NCBI RefSeq assembly: GCF_000143535.2
Contig: NC_037313.1
Location: 1,929,501 to 1,993,500, forward strand
Length of the DNA stretch: 64,000 bases
Source of the DNA: Botrytis cinerea B05.10
Taxonomy: Eukaryota; Ascomycota; Leotiomycetes; Helotiales; Sclerotiniaceae
Direction of reading: 5' to 3'
Part shown: one piece after another, positions 37,961-48,693 of the stretch
Position numbering within the stretch: the first letter of the stretch is position 1
How the letters are laid out: every line of letters starts with the position of its first letter
Program-made: the position numbers and the translations under genes
The notes under the pieces: generated by a model
What the model was told of the DNA's origin: nothing
Database searches by the model: none
What the model saw: the letters and a program-made list of their open reading frames with translations, nothing else

Positions 37961-39695
37961 ATGTCGGACGGTATTGGTTCGGTGCGCACATTGAAGAGGA
38001 AGAATGTGAAAGGTCTAGCATTGAATGCACCCCCACCTCGTGCTGCGGCACCATCCGAGAGCGATATACAGATTCCTGGTGGAATTAGCAGTGAAAGCAG
38101 TAGACAGACCGCACAACTAGAGATTGGAATCGAATACAAGTTGGATTTGAAGAGAGAAGATTTAGAAGTCCTGAAAGATCTCGGCCATGGAAATGGAGGA
38201 ACTGTCAGCAAAGTCAGACATATGGCTACAGGCACGGTCATGGCGAGAAAGGTATGCTGGCACAAACTCTCGAGGACTCAAACTGTAAACAATCGCTTAT
38301 GCAAACATAGGTTATACATGTCGAAGCCAAAAAGGAAATGCGTCGTCGAATCGTTCGAGAACTACAAATTATGTACGACTGCAATTCGGAATACATCGTC
38401 AACTTTTATGGTGCATTTTTGAGCGATAACAACGATGTCATTATGTGTATGGAGTATATGGATGCTGGGTATGGTTGCTAAGAGAAAAACTCTTGATCAG
38501 AATGCTGAAGCTAACTTCTTGTCAGATCTCTAGATAGGATCTCGACACATTTCGGTCCTGTTCGAGTTGATGTACTAGGAAAGATCGCGGAAGCTACCCT
38601 CGGAGGTCTCACGTACCTTTACATCAAACATCACATCATGCATCGAGATATTAAGCCATCCAATATTCTGGTGAACTCGAAAGGTCAGATTAAGCTGTGT
38701 GATTTCGGTGTTTCAGGAGAGTTGGTCAATTCAGTGGCAGACACCTTCGTTGGAACATCTACATATATGGCACCAGAGAGAATTCAAGGACAAAAATACA
38801 CTGTAAAGTCTGACGTGTGGAGTTTTGGTCTCGCCATCATGGAGCTCGCAATTGGAAAGTTTCCTTTTGATGCTAGTGAGCACTTATCTGACGGAGATGG
38901 AGCACCATCGGGTATTCTTGACCTTCTTCAGCAAATTGTTTATGAACCTGCGCCAAGGCTACCCAAGAGCGAAGCTTTCCCTCAAATTCTTGAAGATATG
39001 ATCCAGAAATGCATGTCTAAGACTCCAGAAGAGAGGCCTACCCCTCAAGAGCTTTATGTGAGTTGCAATTTTCAGAATCAACGTTAAGGTTTTATATACT
39101 AACAATTTTATAGGAGCGTGAACCTTTCGTCCAAGCTGCCAAGCGAACCCCCGTGGATCTTCGTGAGTGGGCCGTCAGTATGTTAGAAAGAGACAACCGC
39201 AAGTCACATCTTGCACCTCAATTATCACCAGCGAGTAGAGATGTCTTACGCGGCGATGATTCACCTAATGCTTCGCAAACGCCTACATCAGGAGATATTC
39301 CTATTAAAAATGCCGATCCACGTTCCTCGGTAACTTCACCGCAATACAACGAAAACCATAACCCAAGATCTCGCTCTCCTACCAAGAATGGTAGTATTTC
39401 GGGTCGAGGAGGTGCAGCATTCCATCCTGGTCTACCCATAAGAGGCAGTACCACCAACTCGATACCAAAACTTGCAGCACTGAACGCACCTGACCCACAT
39501 GAGGGCAATGGTCCATCTAGCGCAAATACACCCAATTTTACTACCACAACCCTTCCAATGCGTCCAGCTCCAGCAGGCCCCTTACCACCACCACCCAGAA
39601 AACATTCCGAAGATAACAGCCATAAAGAAAGTCGACGTCAGGCAACGTTTGGTAATGGCCTATATGGCTCAGGCTATGCAGCTCAGGGCTCATAA
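37961..39695 (+). CDS. STE7: MAP kinase kinase, Ste7 type
   Basis: Four exons: 37,961-38,251, 38,311-38,468, 38,526-39,057 and 39,114-39,695; introns 56-59 nt, the last with a TACTAAC branch site; 520 residues. Kinase hallmarks in order: glycine loop LGHGNGGTVSKV (about 74-85), catalytic Lys97 in MARKVI at the first intron, HRDIKPSN, DFGVSG, the activation loop SVADT (the SxAxT pattern phosphorylated by MAPKKKs) and APERI. A basic-then-hydrophobic stretch LKRKNVKGLAL near residues 11-21 looks like a MAPK docking site. The long Ser/Pro-rich C-terminal tail (about 340-520) ends with PLPPPPRKH and is typical of filamentous Ste7 orthologues. The NSVADTFVGTSTYMAPERI loop resembles Ste7 rather than Pbs2 or Mkk1. 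This kinase activates the Fus3/Kss1-type MAPK that controls mating, hyphal fusion and, in plant pathogens, infection. Confidence 0.95.
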
Positions 39696-40585
39696 TTCTA
39701 GTCTCGTCATAATTCATTGATATATTTTCACAATTTTCTCATATCAATATGGAGCAAGGAATATCTTTTCGGAGTGTCGCATTTCTCAAATCTGCAGCAA
39801 ATTCATATAACAAGGTTCTGGCCGGATCCAGCTAGCAGATACGTCACCAAATCAGACACATGTCTTGTCTATGGGCGTGGAAAATCTTCTCTGTAGCAAG
39901 TAAGGATTTGTTAATATAGTGTAAGTAGCTTGCTTTGTCTTCCGCGTGTTTAAATAGTGGGAGGGGGGCATTGGAGGAGGAAGGGAGGAAGCGATGCATG
40001 AAATTACAAAAGAAAGCGAAACATAGGAATAGGAATATAGTTAAACACTGTGGTACACAGATTTTTGGAACGTTGTCACAAAGCGTTTTATTATAACGCT
40101 CGGAAGAGTCTACTTTGCCTCTGTATTTGGCTTGGCCCTATTTGATAGTACGTGCTTGATAGTAAGAAACCCATATACTTTGTTTGATGTTTGAAATCTT
40201 GAACGGGAGATGAGGTCTGTTGGTATAAATAGGTAGGCGGAAGTTGTTTTAACCACAAGTCTTTACATGATTGATTATCTTGTGGTTGCAGATGTGATTT
40301 TACTGATAGTAGAGATTTCTCATATAATGGCAATGACTCGATAACAGTTATCCTGTATACTTTTGACATTAGTATCCTATAGAGTTTTGAATAGATGGGT
40401 GTAAGACTCGGGATAACATAGCAATACCACAGTGGATGAATGGCATCAGAGTGATGGTGAAGCGCTAGTACTCTACGTGGGCGGTGGTGGGGTCATGAAC
40501 CCCACCACCGCCACTTCTGTATTTGGCCGATGTCGACGTACCCATTCTTGATGTCACAGATGTTTGGTGTAAAATCTTACATGCG
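39696..40585. other. Intergenic, MEK to HAD gene
   Basis: About 0.9 kb. It holds the MEK 3' flank and the promoter or leader of the HAD gene, including a 14-bp inverted repeat at 40,480-40,512. No supported gene. Confidence 0.6.
40480..40512. repeat. 14-bp perfect inverted repeat
   Basis: GGCGGTGGTGGGGT at 40,480-40,493 pairs exactly with ACCCCACCACCGCC at 40,499-40,512, with spacer CATGA. It lies about 75 nt upstream of the HAD start at 40,586, so it may be in the leader of that mRNA. Confidence 0.85.
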
Positions 40586-42146
40586 ATGAGTATTCGTTCC
40601 AAGTACTTCTCATCGATAGTAAAATCGGCGCCTAGATTTATTGTTGGGAAAAGATTCGGTTCGGCTCGGAATCTTGGAACGCAGCCAAGGGGTAAAAGCT
40701 GTTTGAGCATAGGTACGAGGATTGATAATAAGAGATCTTTCGGTATGACGACGCGGGTATCAGATGTAGTTGGAGGAGCGGGAGAGGAAGGAAAGGTAGT
40801 GAGAAGGTTTGCTCCTTTGGGAGGTGAGGGGAAGGGGGAGGAGGGTGTAAGGAAGTTGAGAGGAATCATTTTTGATATGGATGGGACTTTGTGGTGAGTT
40901 TTCTTTTTCTTACTGTAGGTTTTTTGTTTGGTACATGAGGTTTTGGGTCAGAGGGTGTATCTAGTTGAGACACCACATTTTTGAAAAGGGGAAAAGATAA
41001 TAGAGTTCGACTTTTTGCTTTCATTTGAAGTTTTAAAGCGGGCGAAGTTGGATGGGAGACCATGGTTCCTTTTGTTTTCACGTCTCCTCAAGGCTCTAGA
41101 GGGTTTTTCTTGTTGGTCCTGGTGTAAACAGTTCAAAACCCCTTTGGATAGAAGGTTGAAATTTAGAAAGGCAGTTTGCTAGGCAACAAGACTTAGTATC
41201 CTCAGCAATGTGTTGCAAATTCGCTCTTTCGACAATGAGTAGTTACTCACAATGTGTGTTGAAACTGGCCAGTATCAAAATCTAGAATAGGGTCATTCTT
41301 TTTTGGATAGCTCTCTCGTTCACATGCCTTGGATATTCATACGCATCCATCAAACTGTTAGTCTTTTTTCTCAAATGTGGCAGTGCTAATTTCTTCAACA
41401 GTGAACCTCAGACCTATATGTATGTACCATACAACAAACTCCCCTTTGTATTTCGCCACACAAGAGGGTTAATAAGTATCTCTCTATTCTTATTTTTTCC
41501 TAATCCCACTATAGGTTCGGTCAAATGCGCGGTGCTCTAGGAATTGACAAGTCTATCGATATCCTAGACCACATCTATTCTCTGCCTGTATCCGACCAAG
41601 AAGCGGCACATGAAAAAATCCGAGCCATAGAACGGGAAGCAATGCTAACCCAAGTTCCTCAACCCGGTATTTTCTCCTTCTCCTCTCCTCCTCGCCCTTC
41701 CAAAATACCCCTAATTACTAACCAACCTTCCAAATCCAGGCCTTCAAACTCTTTTCACCTTCCTCTCCACCCTTACTCCAACTCTCCCCCTCGCAATCCT
41801 CACCCGCAACCATCCACCCCCTGTCCACCATCTCCTCACAACCCACCTCCCCCAAATCCCCTTCTCTCCCATCATCACCCGCGAATTCCGACCTCCAAAG
41901 CCTCATCCCGCTGGAATCCTCCACATAGCAAAAGAATGGAATGTGGATCCTCGAGATACGATTATGGTGGGTGATTCGATCGATGATATGAAAGCTGGAT
42001 TTTCAGCCGGAGCGGCAACTGTTTTGCTGGGGAATAGTGTTAATGAAGAGTTGTGGGAACACGAGTGTACAGATTTAGTAGTGAAGAGGTTGGATGAGTT
42101 GGTGGAGGTGTTGAAGGAGGGTTTTGTGGGGAGCGTGGAACGGTAG
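40586..42146 (+). CDS. HAD-superfamily hydrolase, possibly mitochondrial
   Basis: Four exons: 40,586-40,893, an 18-nt microexon 41,402-41,419, 41,515-41,666 and 41,740-42,146; 294 residues. HAD motifs: I FDMDGTL (about 97-102), II LTRN, III Lys in RPPKPHPAG, IV GDSIDDMKAG. The microexon codes EPQTY and restores CEPQTYMFGQMR, the sequence that follows the DxDGT motif in fungal relatives. The third intron has a TTACTAACC branch site. These enzymes are phosphatases or related phosphotransferases of class IA; the substrate is unknown. From the ATG at 40,586 the first 46 residues have no acidic residue and many Arg, Lys and Ser, like a mitochondrial presequence. A second in-frame ATG at 40,745 (residue 54) would give a 241-residue cytosolic form. 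Intron one, 508 nt, is by far the longest in the window. Confidence 0.85.
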
Positions 42147-42507
42147 ATAAGTTTTTCTCAGAGGTAGATTCGGAAGTTGAAATTGGGTGAGATTGTAAAT
42201 AGCTATCTCCATGGTAGGCTTTTAAACTAGAGATTCCACTCGAAATGCGCGTAAAAGAATTTCGCATGAGCTTTTCACCACAATTGTCCCTCTTGCTTTG
42301 GTTCAAGGATGTAAATGAATGAGGTTGGAGAAATTCTTGCTTTTTCACATTCATATATGTATATACGGTATGCGTCAAGGTATCCCAAAATGTGAAGAAA
42401 AACTTCCAAAACTCGAAGTTTCACGCTTCATCGACCAAATCCCTCATACTAAATATCTCATCTCCTAAATACATCATTAATTATTACTCCACCATTAATT
42501 CTCACAT
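42147..42507. other. Convergent 3' region, HAD / oxalate decarboxylase
   Basis: About 360 bases between two convergent stops, holding both 3' UTRs. Nothing else seen. Confidence 0.7.
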
Positions 42508-44217
42508 CTATTCATAAGCACCACTTCCCTTCTCATCCGCAGCCAACGCCGTCAGATTCGTGTTCCCCGTCTTAAGCAACGTCTTCTCCTTTGGAATCGC
42601 ATCCACAACCTCCTCACTCAGCCCCAACGTGTCCATCACCACTTGTTTTGGCGTCAGTGCCAACCATTGGGCTACACTAATGTCGCTAAATACAGGTTGC
42701 TGCAACACTTCCAAAAACACTACATCTTCCGTCCCCGTATTTTCAATATAGTGACTATTACTCGCGGGGATATATCCCACATCTCCAGCCGTGTAATCAA
42801 ACGTTCGGGAACTACTGGGTGCGGCATAGATAGTGATGCGTGCGGATCCGGCGAGGAAGTAATTCCACTCGTCGGATGTGAGATGCCAGTGTAATTCGCG
42901 CATGGCGCCGGGTTCGATGGTGACGAGGGCGGCGGCGAAGTTGGAGGCGATGGGGAAGGTAGTTGTGTCGATTATCTTTACGGAACCGCCGGGCACGGTG
43001 TAGGGGGCTTGTTGGGAGAAGTGGTAGGTGTAGGAATCTTTTTGGGGGAGGGGACCGGCGGCGCTGGTTTGGTTTTGGGTGGAGATGTTGGCAGGAGCGG
43101 GTGTGCCGTTGAAGATGTAGAGTTGATCTGAGGGGAGATTGTCAAAGGAGGATACGGGAGTTTGGAAGTTCTTGGACAGCACAGATTTGGGGTTGCGGAG
43201 AAACATTTCGGAAACGAGGACTAGATTGGAGATTAGCTATTGTTATTTTACAAGTGCTCTGTGGTATATTTGAACACTTGAGACGGTTTCAAGTGAGAAA
43301 TCAGAAACCCCAGACCAGGTCGGATATCGAAGAATGTGACTTTGAAAGAAATGAGTGTACTTACAAGTGCCATCTTCTGAAAAGTCTCCCTCGTCGAAAA
43401 TCAATAGGAACTCACAGCCCTCATCCAGCGCCTGAATGGAATGTGGAACTCCAGCTGGAAAGAACCATACGTCACCTGCACTGATATCGTCGATGAAGCT
43501 TTCGCCTTTCTCATTGACAGCAGATAATCTTGCACTTCCTTTCAGCACCAACGACCACTCATTTGCTGTATGCCAATGCAACTCTCGGTATGCCCCTGGT
43601 GCGAGACGCATATCAACACCAGCCATTTCAGTCGCGGCGGGTAGTTGACCAGTATTCTGCTGCCTTGCCCATCCTGATTTTTTACCACTCCCTAATCTAT
43701 TACGAGACAGACTCATTGGCCATTGTGCTTGTGGTACATCACCACTGTCTGTTCCTGGTGGAGCTAAAAGATCAGGATTCAACTTCTGATATTCGTATGT
43801 TTCTAAAATAACGTTAGATTTGCATCGATTTCATGGTGTTTCTTTCAACTCACGTGGTCCAGGGTCTGTTTGGCCTGATGACCCTCGAATAGGTTGTGGA
43901 TTTGGAACGCTATTGAAGTCCAAATATAAACCTAGGTCTGCATCCGCCTCCTGACCGTTGACCATTGGTACGTCTGAAACGATGGCAGAATCTCCTCCAG
44001 ACACAGGAGATGGCTTTGCAGCTTCTCCTAGTAATGATTCATCGCCATAAAGTGATCCGGTGGCAGCAGTAACTGTGGGTACTGGTGCTGATATGCCACC
44101 GACAGCTACAGACTGTTCGCCATAACTCATCTGAGGTTTAGGGGCAGGAGCTGAAAGAACTAGTGGAAGAAGTCCAGCTGCCACAAATGGCCCGAGGAGG
44201 TGAGTTATTGGATGCAT
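42508..44217 (-). CDS. Secreted oxalate decarboxylase (bicupin)
   Basis: Three exons: 43,854-44,217, 43,365-43,802 and 42,508-43,220, introns 51 and 144 nt; 504 residues. The N-terminus (MHPITHLLGPFVAAGLLPLVLSA) is a signal peptide, followed by a Ser/Gly/Pro-rich linker of about 100 residues. Cupin one carries the manganese ligands in ELHWHTANEWS and the later His in GVPHSIQ. Cupin two repeats this with ELHWHLTSDEWN and SNSHYIEN. Just after cupin one, split by intron two, is the lid segment FSEDGTF, matching the SENST/SEDNT-type lid whose Glu is the proton donor needed for decarboxylation and not oxidation. The reaction is oxalate to formate and CO2. In oxalate-secreting fungi this enzyme would limit self-made acid; that role here is inference. 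It is convergent with the HAD gene. Confidence 0.94.
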
Positions 44218-45897
44218 TGTGAGCGGATGTTTGATTGTTCTCTGTCTGCTCAGAGGGAAGATGAAGAGCTATTCTCTGTACTTATATACTTTTTGAAAAT
44301 GACAATGAGATCAACTTTGTCATGCACGGATTCTACAAGTGTCTACTAACACGAGCTATGGCTAAATTGTCAGTAACAATACAGTTAGCTAGTTCACAGG
44401 GTGCGTAGAAGCGTTAAGATCTGCACCAGTCAATTTCCGAATTCCCAATGAAGAGACCTGCAGAGAAGCATTTCGTATACACTCCAAGCACAAATGACGT
44501 TTGACTAATCAGATAATGGCGTTGAGGCGTGGATAAATTTACGCGTTTTTAGTTTACCAGTCGTTAGTTTACCAGTCGTGAAGATACCGCCAATTACCTT
44601 GGCAGCTACCAAGAAAGCATGACAGTACATGAATATCCAGAAGTTTTCATGTGAAATCCATAGGGGAAGTGGGAAATCCTCGAAAGGTTTATGTGCCGAA
44701 CCGCCACTAGACGCAGTATAATGACGGTTGGTCCCTTAATTCCAGTATCAATGAATCATGATCACATATATATAGATTTTGTCCAAACACCCGACTAGAA
44801 GAACGCTTGGATGGCTTGCTCGCCCGTTCCCCACGAATGCCACAGGGGTACTAGGACTAAGAAAGTTAAGCTTTCAGTGCCGGGCTACCGCGGTGCCGAT
44901 CAGTCAAAGTCCAAGACAGTTTGAAGCACGAAGATATAAACGATGAAGATCATCACTCGGTGATATCCCGTTAATCTCGGGATGAGGAAGAAATGTTGTG
45001 TATACACTATATACGATATATGCGAGATGCAGTATACCTTACTGACCTCAATACCTTCCTACAATGGCAACAGCTTCGTAACGAGTACCCAACGAATACA
45101 ATAACCAGGATTCGTGCAGGTACGAAAGCATAAAGAGAAGGAACCTGAGTACGTTGCTTAGAAAACGTGGAGAGTAATCGCCTGCAGGACTTGGCATCCT
45201 TGAGTCTGGTTGTTGGGTTCACAAGCTTCTATTTTGAGTAGAAAGAGTTCTTGGAAGAATCAGCCAAGCTACGCGGAGTACCAAATCGCAAACTACTTAC
45301 TGGACTTTCGATGTGAAGGTCATTCACTCCTATGTTATCTCCAAGATGTATCGGTGTTGCCAATATTCATGGTACCAAGTGAGGATTACGCGTACCGAAG
45401 AGATTGCTGTATGTATCCTTTGAACCTATTCGTTAAGAAATCTACGATTGGAAGAAAGATGGTGTAATTGATAGGAGAGTTGTTGAAGAAATTCGCGTAT
45501 CATGCCAAGGATTCACCCACCTGATCAACGTGCCCATCAATTATATGCATGCACGATGCACAATGCTGGGATAACTTCACATTTACCCGTTTGGACAAAC
45601 GACGTGATTCATGTTATGACGCCTACATCTATTCTTTGGCAATCGAATCGCAACAGACTGAACGTTACACCGCGACTACAAGATCACTTCCCAAATGTAT
45701 TATGACGATTCAATGTAAGATGCATCCGAAATTTCAAGCTTCTTCCGAGCTTCAAATTCGGACAATACGAGATCTTTTTCTGACAAGAGTCTTACTGTGT
45801 TGAAATCCACAAAACTATCGTATTAACTTGAGGGTATCTTGCAATCCAATTCAACTCCAGTGGCCGAAATGAATCAGGCCTCCCCCAATAAACGCCA
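44218..45897. other. Intergenic upstream of oxalate decarboxylase
   Basis: About 1.7 kb. The left part holds the oxalate decarboxylase promoter. The rest has only short open frames on both strands with no family features, and leads to the 3' end of the Alg13 gene. Confidence 0.55.
44281..44288 (-). promoter_or_regulatory. TATA box of the oxalate decarboxylase gene
   Basis: TATATAAG on the minus strand, 64-71 nt upstream of the ATG at 44,217. It is the same octamer as in front of the intradiol dioxygenase, the other secreted enzyme here. Confidence 0.6.
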
Positions 45898-46694
45898 TTA
45901 CCAAATATTCATCAAAACATGCTTGGGACTTTCTCCAAAACTAGTCCAATACACTCCTAACTTCCTCCTCATAATTGGCAGCTTGGTCGAGTACTGGTGC
46001 AATACTAGAATTTTCACGTCCCCCCCAGTGCTTACGTCCCTGCAAATTTTTCGGTGTGTCTGGCTTGCCATTCTTCCTGCTCTCTACTTTGCGAATGGCA
46101 TCTTCTAAGCCCCTAAATCCAATCGTATTAGTCCGTTGTCCTCATAATCCAAATCTACCTACCTAGGTCCCGATGCCTTGGTGACATAGCCTTGTCTTTC
46201 CAGCTCATCTGCCAACTCTACTTGATGATTATCGAGGAGTGAAGTATTGGGCACTACGATTAGGGGTACACCAATTCGGAGCGCATCCAGAATTGTTCCC
46301 GAACCTATAACATCTCAACATCAGTTACTTGCTCAATGTAACGTATCCGTTTAAGTGTCTACTAACCTGCGTGTGAAATCACTACCCCTTCTGAGCTCTC
46401 CCCTGTGCCATAAAAGCCTCCCCTTTTGCATTGTCGCATTTCGTGCCCTAGCCCGTTACGATCAAAATCGAACACTTCGATCTCAAGCTCAGACCCTTTC
46501 TCCGCTGGTATGTTGTTTTTCCAGTATTCGGCATCAGGCCCAGCTTGTACTCTTAGTTTCGTATACCCTTCCTTAGCTAGTGCCTGCAAAGTATGTGATG
46601 CGAACACTTCCTCGATGAGCTCTTTGAAAGTCGCAGTCGCGCCGACTGTGACAAAAGCGACTTTTGGCGGTGCACCACCTGGAGTCAACCCCAT
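45898..46694 (-). CDS. ALG13: UDP-GlcNAc transferase catalytic subunit Alg13
   Basis: Three exons: 46,367-46,694, 46,163-46,304 and 45,898-46,111, introns 62 and 51 nt; 227 residues as read. The glycosyltransferase family 28 C-terminal fold is clear: [16 protein letters not shown] at the N-terminus, [15 protein letters not shown] across intron one, and [30 protein letters not shown]. Alg13 with membrane anchor Alg14 adds the second GlcNAc to dolichol-PP-GlcNAc on the cytosolic face of the ER. The end is doubtful. After [12 protein letters not shown] the frame turns unusual and runs to a stop at 45,898. Past a run of seven C (plus strand, about 46,020-46,026), a shifted frame ends in VRSVLD with a stop at 45,941, which looks more natural. 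The true C-terminus may involve a frameshift, a third intron or a base error. It is divergent from mS35. Confidence 0.85.
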
Positions 46695-46983
46695 GGCTGA
46701 ATGATGGGAATATCAATTAGCTAACGATTGAGCTCCCTGTCAAGTCTGGGTTTCTGCCAGTACTATGAGAAATAGTTCATTGGATCTTAGACATCTCTGT
46801 TCTAATGATGGCGATTTCCGGATTAACTGATTGGTCTGCTTCGGGACTTAGAGATTTTCCGAAGTACGATCTAGGTGGGATGATATCCCACTAATCTTTG
46901 ATAGGTTAGGGTCAAATTGTTTATTTGGGGACGATTTCCATCTGGAGATTCAAGATTCAAAAGAATCAACCATAATCACCACA
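46695..46983. other. Divergent promoter, Alg13 / mS35
   Basis: The two starts are only 289 bp apart on opposite strands, so both promoters must share this spacer. No TATA box is obvious for either. Confidence 0.6.
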
Positions 46984-48135
46984 ATGGCCACGGCCTTACA
47001 AAGTCTGCGTATAACAGCGCGATGCTGCTCATGCAGAAGTATTACCTCCAGATACACCAATAAGCCAATTGCTTCACGGAGGTTATTTTCAATCACATCA
47101 AGACAATATAAAATCGATCCGAAGTTTAAGGAACTCGAGGAGACCGAACCAGACGAGTATGAATTCATGGAAGAGATTGACGATTTATTCGAGAATGCTG
47201 GTGCTCGACATGCAAACAATCTACCATCCTATGGATTTGACGAGGGCGTGAAGAAGAAGTTGAAGCCCACCTTTCTAAACATGGGAGATCCAGAGCCGTT
47301 TGATGAGGACGACAGGGAGGATGACCACGATGATATCACAACTCTGGCGCATATGGAGTTGGAACAGGTTAGGGAAATTAGACATTACAATAGGTTAGCA
47401 GCGTGGGAAATGCCAATGTTAAGCAGTGAGTTTACTCTACATTTACTTGAAGGGACGAACCCGGAACAAGGATTTTTCTCTAACAAGTAACATATAGAAT
47501 TGGCAAAACCATTCGTACCGCCTTCAGCCGAAACTCCTTTACGATTCAGATATACTTCATACATGGGCGAGCAACATCCAGCAGAGAAGAAAGTTGTTAT
47601 GGAATTTTGTCCTGCAGATATGCCAGGACTAACAGAAGTCCAAACGGACAAACTGAGAAAATTAGTTGGGCCAAGACTCAATCCAGAAACGGATATTGTC
47701 AAAATGAGTTGTGAAATGTACCCATCACAGGCCCAAAACAAGAGATACCTTGGCGATATGGTGGATTCATTATTGGCAGAAGCAAAGGTATGGGTTAATC
47801 ATACTGTTGAGATGCTCAGTAACTAATATGAACAGACTGGCGACACTTTCGAAGATATTCCATTAGATACACGCCATCACGTTTTCAAAGTGAAGCCGAG
47901 ATTCCCTGTAGAATGGAGATTAACAGACGAGAGAAAGCAAGAACTGGCAGACTATCGCCAAAAGATGGTGGAGACAGACTTGAATCGAGAAAATATTGGT
48001 CAACTTGTGGACGGAGTTGAAACCATTCGACACAGACTGGCTAATCCAATAGCTAAAGAACCGGTTCCTGAAACTGTCGCGGCTGGGGGAAGAATAATCG
48101 CGAACAAGAAGGTTGGTGTCAAGAGGATAGTATAA
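46984..48135 (+). CDS. RSM24: Mitochondrial small-subunit ribosomal protein mS35 (Rsm24)
   Basis: Three exons: 46,984-47,425, 47,498-47,787 and 47,836-48,135, introns 72 and 48 nt; 343 residues. The first 40 residues are rich in Arg, Ser and Thr and lack acids (MATALQSLRITARCCSCRSI), a mitochondrial presequence. The middle reads AETPLRFRYTSYMGEQHPAEKKV, then LVGPRLNPETDIVKMS and NKRYLGDMVDSLL, matching the mS35/Rsm24 domain of fungal mitoribosomes. An acidic stretch (DEDDREDDHDD) precedes it. The protein is a structural part of the mitochondrial 37S subunit. It shares a promoter spacer with Alg13. Confidence 0.92.
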
Positions 48136-48693
48136 AAGTTAGTGCAAAATATGTAAGATATTGTATGTACAAGTTAAGCCATCCAGATTGGAGTGGCTAC
48201 TGTAGTTGGTTGACGTGTAGCGGATATAGCAAATGATACCAACGGTTTGACAGCCTCATACAGGCGTCGTCTGTAAATCGGGTCAAGCAGTTTGTATTTC
48301 CGACTCGGAGCAATTGTAAAATTGCAAGATGTGATATGTACGGAATTGGACTGTTTTCCGAATTGCACAGCACATGTGAAATTGTAAATATAGTTGTGAG
48401 ACCTTATAATTGCCCCAACCCCGCCGATCTTTACGGCCGGATAAAGCAACCTGCCTCGGTTTAGATACCGAATGGGGAGGAGCACCAAGAGCTTTCAACT
48501 TTATAACAATCAGCCAGTTGGTCAACTTGCTTCTACTTCACAATTGCTCTTCATACCTTGGAATTAACTATAAATCTGGATTCTCGTTAAATATTTGAAT
48601 TCTTCAGCAGTTCTTCAGCAGTTCTCCAACCGTTCTTCAATCAAGGGCGACCATAAAAATACTCTCGCAGGGTGCTTGGCCATAGAATAAACA
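48136..48693. other. Intergenic, mS35 to aldehyde dehydrogenase
   Basis: About 560 bases, with the mS35 3' flank and the aldehyde dehydrogenase promoter and leader. No further feature supported. Confidence 0.65.
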
